Assembly (NCBI GenBank): GCA_002454425.1
Contig: DKIV01000051.1
Coordinates: forward strand, 50,858-96,630
Length of the DNA: 45,773 nucleotides
DNA from: Sphingobacteriaceae bacterium UBA6709
Lineage (GTDB): Bacteria > Bacteroidota > Bacteroidia > Sphingobacteriales > Sphingobacteriaceae
Direction of reading: 5' to 3'
Shown here: in pieces, positions 44,173 to 45,773 of the stretch
How positions within the stretch are numbered: position 1 is the stretch's first letter
Layout of the letters: each line of letters begins with the position of its first letter
Translations under genes and position numbers: made by a program
Notes under the pieces: generated by a model
Databases searched by the model: none
The model's input: the letters and a program-made list of their open reading frames with translations, nothing else
What the model was told of the DNA's origin: nothing

Positions 44173-45063
44173 ATGAATAATCTTCAAAGCTCCCGACTCC
44201 GCGCGCTAATAGTTGTATCACTGTTTTTTGCGCTTTTTATCACGCAGGTGTACGCCAGCGCGCCACCGCGCTATCGTATCGCTGTAGTTGATCTTATGAT
44301 CTTAAAACGACAAAAGTTGAGTGCCTTTGACCTTGCCAAAGAACTGGGTGCTGATGGGCTTGAGGTGGATATGGGCGGTCTCGGAAATCGTCTGACCTTC
44401 AGCAGTCAGCTATCAAACCGCTATATTCAGCAGGTTTTTCTTAACAAATCGCGTGAAACAGGAGTACAGATCTCCTCCCTCGCGATGACGGGATTTTTCG
44501 GTCAGTCGTTTGCAGAGCGCGAAACTTATCAGAAAATGGTAGGCGATTGCATTACCACGATGCAGGAAATGGGCATAAAAACTGCCTTTTTACCTCTTGG
44601 TATTAATGCGGATCTCTTGAAAAGACCAGAACTAAGACCGGTGATTGTTGAACGGTTAAAGGTTATCGGCGAGATGGCTCGCAAGGCCGGGGTGGTAATA
44701 GGTATCGAAACCACACTCGCTGCGAAGGATGATCTGCAATTGCTGAAGGACGTCAATTCAAAAGGGATCAGCATCTATTTTAAGTTCGCCAATGCCATTA
44801 AATATGGCCGTAACATCTCTGAAGAGTTAAAAACTCTCGGCAAGAAGAATATCTGCATGATTCACTGTACCAATGAAGATGGCGTTTGGTTGCAGAATGA
44901 TAAGCAGGTTGACCTTCCTTCGATTAAACAAACACTGGATAAAATGGGATGGAAAGGATGGTTAGTGGTGGAACGCTCCCGCGATCAGACGCGTCCAACC
45001 GATGTTAAATATAATTTCAGTGCGAATGTCGCATACTTGAAAAAGATCTTCCAAGGCCGCTAA
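44173..45063 (+). CDS. Exported sugar phosphate isomerase/epimerase-like TIM barrel
   Basis: The 296-residue protein has an N-terminal hydrophobic segment (about 10-29) that looks like a signal peptide, then a xylose-isomerase-like/AP-endonuclease-2-type TIM barrel: LGADGLEVDMGGL, VQISSLAMTGFF, KTAFLPLGI, VVIGIETTLAAKDD, NICMIHCTNEDG and GWLVVERSRD. An exported member cannot act on sugar phosphates of the cytoplasm; related secreted Bacteroidota proteins have been linked to 3-keto-sugar chemistry. Its substrate is unknown. It is the last gene of the locus. Confidence 0.83.
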   Translation: MNNLQSSRLRALIVVSLFFALFITQVYASAPPRYRIAVVDLMILKRQKLSAFDLAKELGADGLEVDMGGLGNRLTFSSQLSNRYIQQVFLNKSRETGVQISSLAMTGFFGQSFAERETYQKMVGDCITTMQEMGIKTAFLPLGINADLLKRPELRPVIVERLKVIGEMARKAGVVIGIETTLAAKDDLQLLKDVNSKGISIYFKFANAIKYGRNISEELKTLGKKNICMIHCTNEDGVWLQNDKQVDLPSIKQTLDKMGWKGWLVVERSRDQTRPTDVKYNFSANVAYLKKIFQGR

Positions 45064-45164
45064 AAAGCCTTTTGTTAGGGGGCTTTGATCCCAAATGCCA
45101 TGGTTGCTTCGTCTCGTCAGGCGCTATGCTTAGCGATCATACAGATTCTCTATATCGAAGAAGA

Positions 45165-45220
45165 AACAATCCCCGGGAGGACGGCGATGCGAGCTATGAA
45201 ACTCCGGGGATTGTTTTTTT
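45165..45220 (+). terminator. Rho-independent terminator at the end of the locus
   Basis: AACAATCCCCGG (45165-45176) pairs with CCGGGGATTGTT (45204-45215) in a perfect 12-bp stem, followed by five more T. The 27-base loop is unusually long for a terminator. Confidence 0.85.
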
Positions 45221-45687
45221 GATTCTTGTTAGTCTATGTCAGTATCTCCCGCCAATATCTTTCTTTTGCTTTTTTAGTCCCTCACTACCTATCAAATCTC
45301 CCTGGACGCTATTTCCGACTTCCTGAACCAATCTCCCAATATTCTTATCTTCTGTTATTTCTATCGTAGCTCGAATTTACCACAGGTAATTGCATTTTAT
45401 TTGTTTAGCTAAACAGGGACCTCTTGAAATAAGAAACAGGTACTCCTGTATTCCATCTTGTCAGCATCGATTTTCAAAGTTTACGACAATAACCAGTTTA
45501 AAATTTAAACTATAAGTATAATGGATCGCTTTGTTAGTTTTATTATGCATTAACTGCCTTGTTATTAGTATATTATAGGTCTGTTTGGCGGTTGCAAAAT
45601 AATTTCCTAGTCCTTTATGGGTTTTTCTTTTGGCAGCAGGCAGAGATCCCGTTGACTGATTACTCTCGCTTGGTTTTCTCATGGCAT

Positions 45688-45715
45688 GCTACCTACCAGG
45701 TTCGAGTCTGACTCG
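45688..45715. repeat. Right copy of the 28-bp terminal inverted repeat
   Basis: This is the inverted partner of 1-28 with one mismatch. The CGAGTCTGACTCG palindrome faces outward, and 58 further bases follow it in the window. Confidence 0.7.
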
Positions 45716-45738
45716 AGACTGCTTCGTACCAGACAGCA

Positions 45739-45773
45739 CTGGTCATCGACATTTCATGGGCATTTCATCGACA
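45739..45773. repeat. Short 11-bp tandem repeats at the window edge
   Basis: Units CTGGTCATCGA, CATTTCATGGG and CATTTCATCGA follow one another and the array runs off the window end. The nonamer TCATCGACA occurs at 45743-45751 and 45765-45773. Confidence 0.5.

Larger units (their letters stand above)
45064..45773. other. Gene-free right end with terminator and repeats
   Basis: No convincing gene is seen in these 710 bases. Short open frames at 45072-45326 (plus) and 45461-45682 (minus) cross the terminator or AT-rich DNA and lack protein-like composition. The stretch holds the operon terminator (45165-45220), an AT-rich part (about 45,380-45,600), the right inverted repeat (45688-45715) and short 11-bp tandem repeats at the very end. 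Confidence 0.6.

Noticed and set aside
45072..45326. 84-residue open frame after the last gene
   Set aside because: It runs through the operon terminator and ends in low-complexity Phe/Pro/Ser sequence; no ribosome-binding context.

Overview
The window looks like chromosomal DNA of a Bacteroidota bacterium, most likely Sphingobacteriaceae (Pedobacter/Arcticibacter-like). The evidence is a SusC/SusD pair, the lineage-restricted families DUF3822, DUF3826 and DUF3857, TAnnTTTG-type -7 promoter elements, and the near absence of strong Shine-Dalgarno sequences. No ribosomal RNA, tRNA, CRISPR array, transposase or integrase was found.

Left part (1-13,019), housekeeping and envelope genes. After a gene-free, G-rich end come an SRPBCC protein and pyrE (minus strand), whose start codon overlaps that of a divergent Nudix hydrolase. 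Then follow a minus-strand DUF3822-rsmD-coaD cluster, a divergent RecD/PIF1-like helicase, an LtaS-like membrane phosphoglycerol-transferase-type protein, a lipoprotein formylglycine-generating enzyme with both catalytic cysteines, and a minus-strand pair of DUF3857/transglutaminase-like exported proteins. The first gene of that pair in transcription order appears to have lost its active-site residues.

Right part (13,129-45,063), a polysaccharide utilization locus (PUL) that looks directed at pectin. A minus-strand AraC regulator is divergent from an L-fucose-isomerase-like gene and a DUF3826 gene. SusC/SusD follow behind a leader of about 290 nt, then two paralogous PL1-type pectate lyases. 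Next comes a structured leader RNA and a long, tightly packed run: a beta-helix/TIM-barrel fusion (DUF6298-like), GH140 (apiosidase family), a GH43-like lipoprotein, a beta-propeller plus C-terminal sandwich protein, an SGNH (sialate-O-acetylesterase-like) esterase, GH2, GH78 (alpha-L-rhamnosidase), a second DUF3826 protein, a BNR propeller (sialidase-like), an STN-like/alpha-beta hydrolase fusion esterase (CE19-like), and an exported sugar-phosphate-isomerase/epimerase-like TIM barrel.

How the genes may work together (inference): exported lyases cut a homogalacturonan backbone; SusD and SusC bind and import oligosaccharides; esterases and GH140/GH43/GH2/GH78 strip decorations such as apiose, rhamnose and galactose/arabinose-type sugars in the periplasm; and the cytoplasmic fucose-isomerase-like enzyme handles a released 6-deoxy or related sugar under AraC control. 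The combination of PL1, GH140, GH78 and a CE19-like esterase suggests rhamnogalacturonan-II or apiogalacturonan, but the specificity cannot be fixed from sequence reading alone.

The least explained items are the multi-helix RNA at about 26,080-26,240, the beta-helix/TIM-barrel fusion beside GH140, the two unassigned propeller proteins, the DUF3826 pair, and a near-perfect 28-bp inverted repeat at the two ends of the window.
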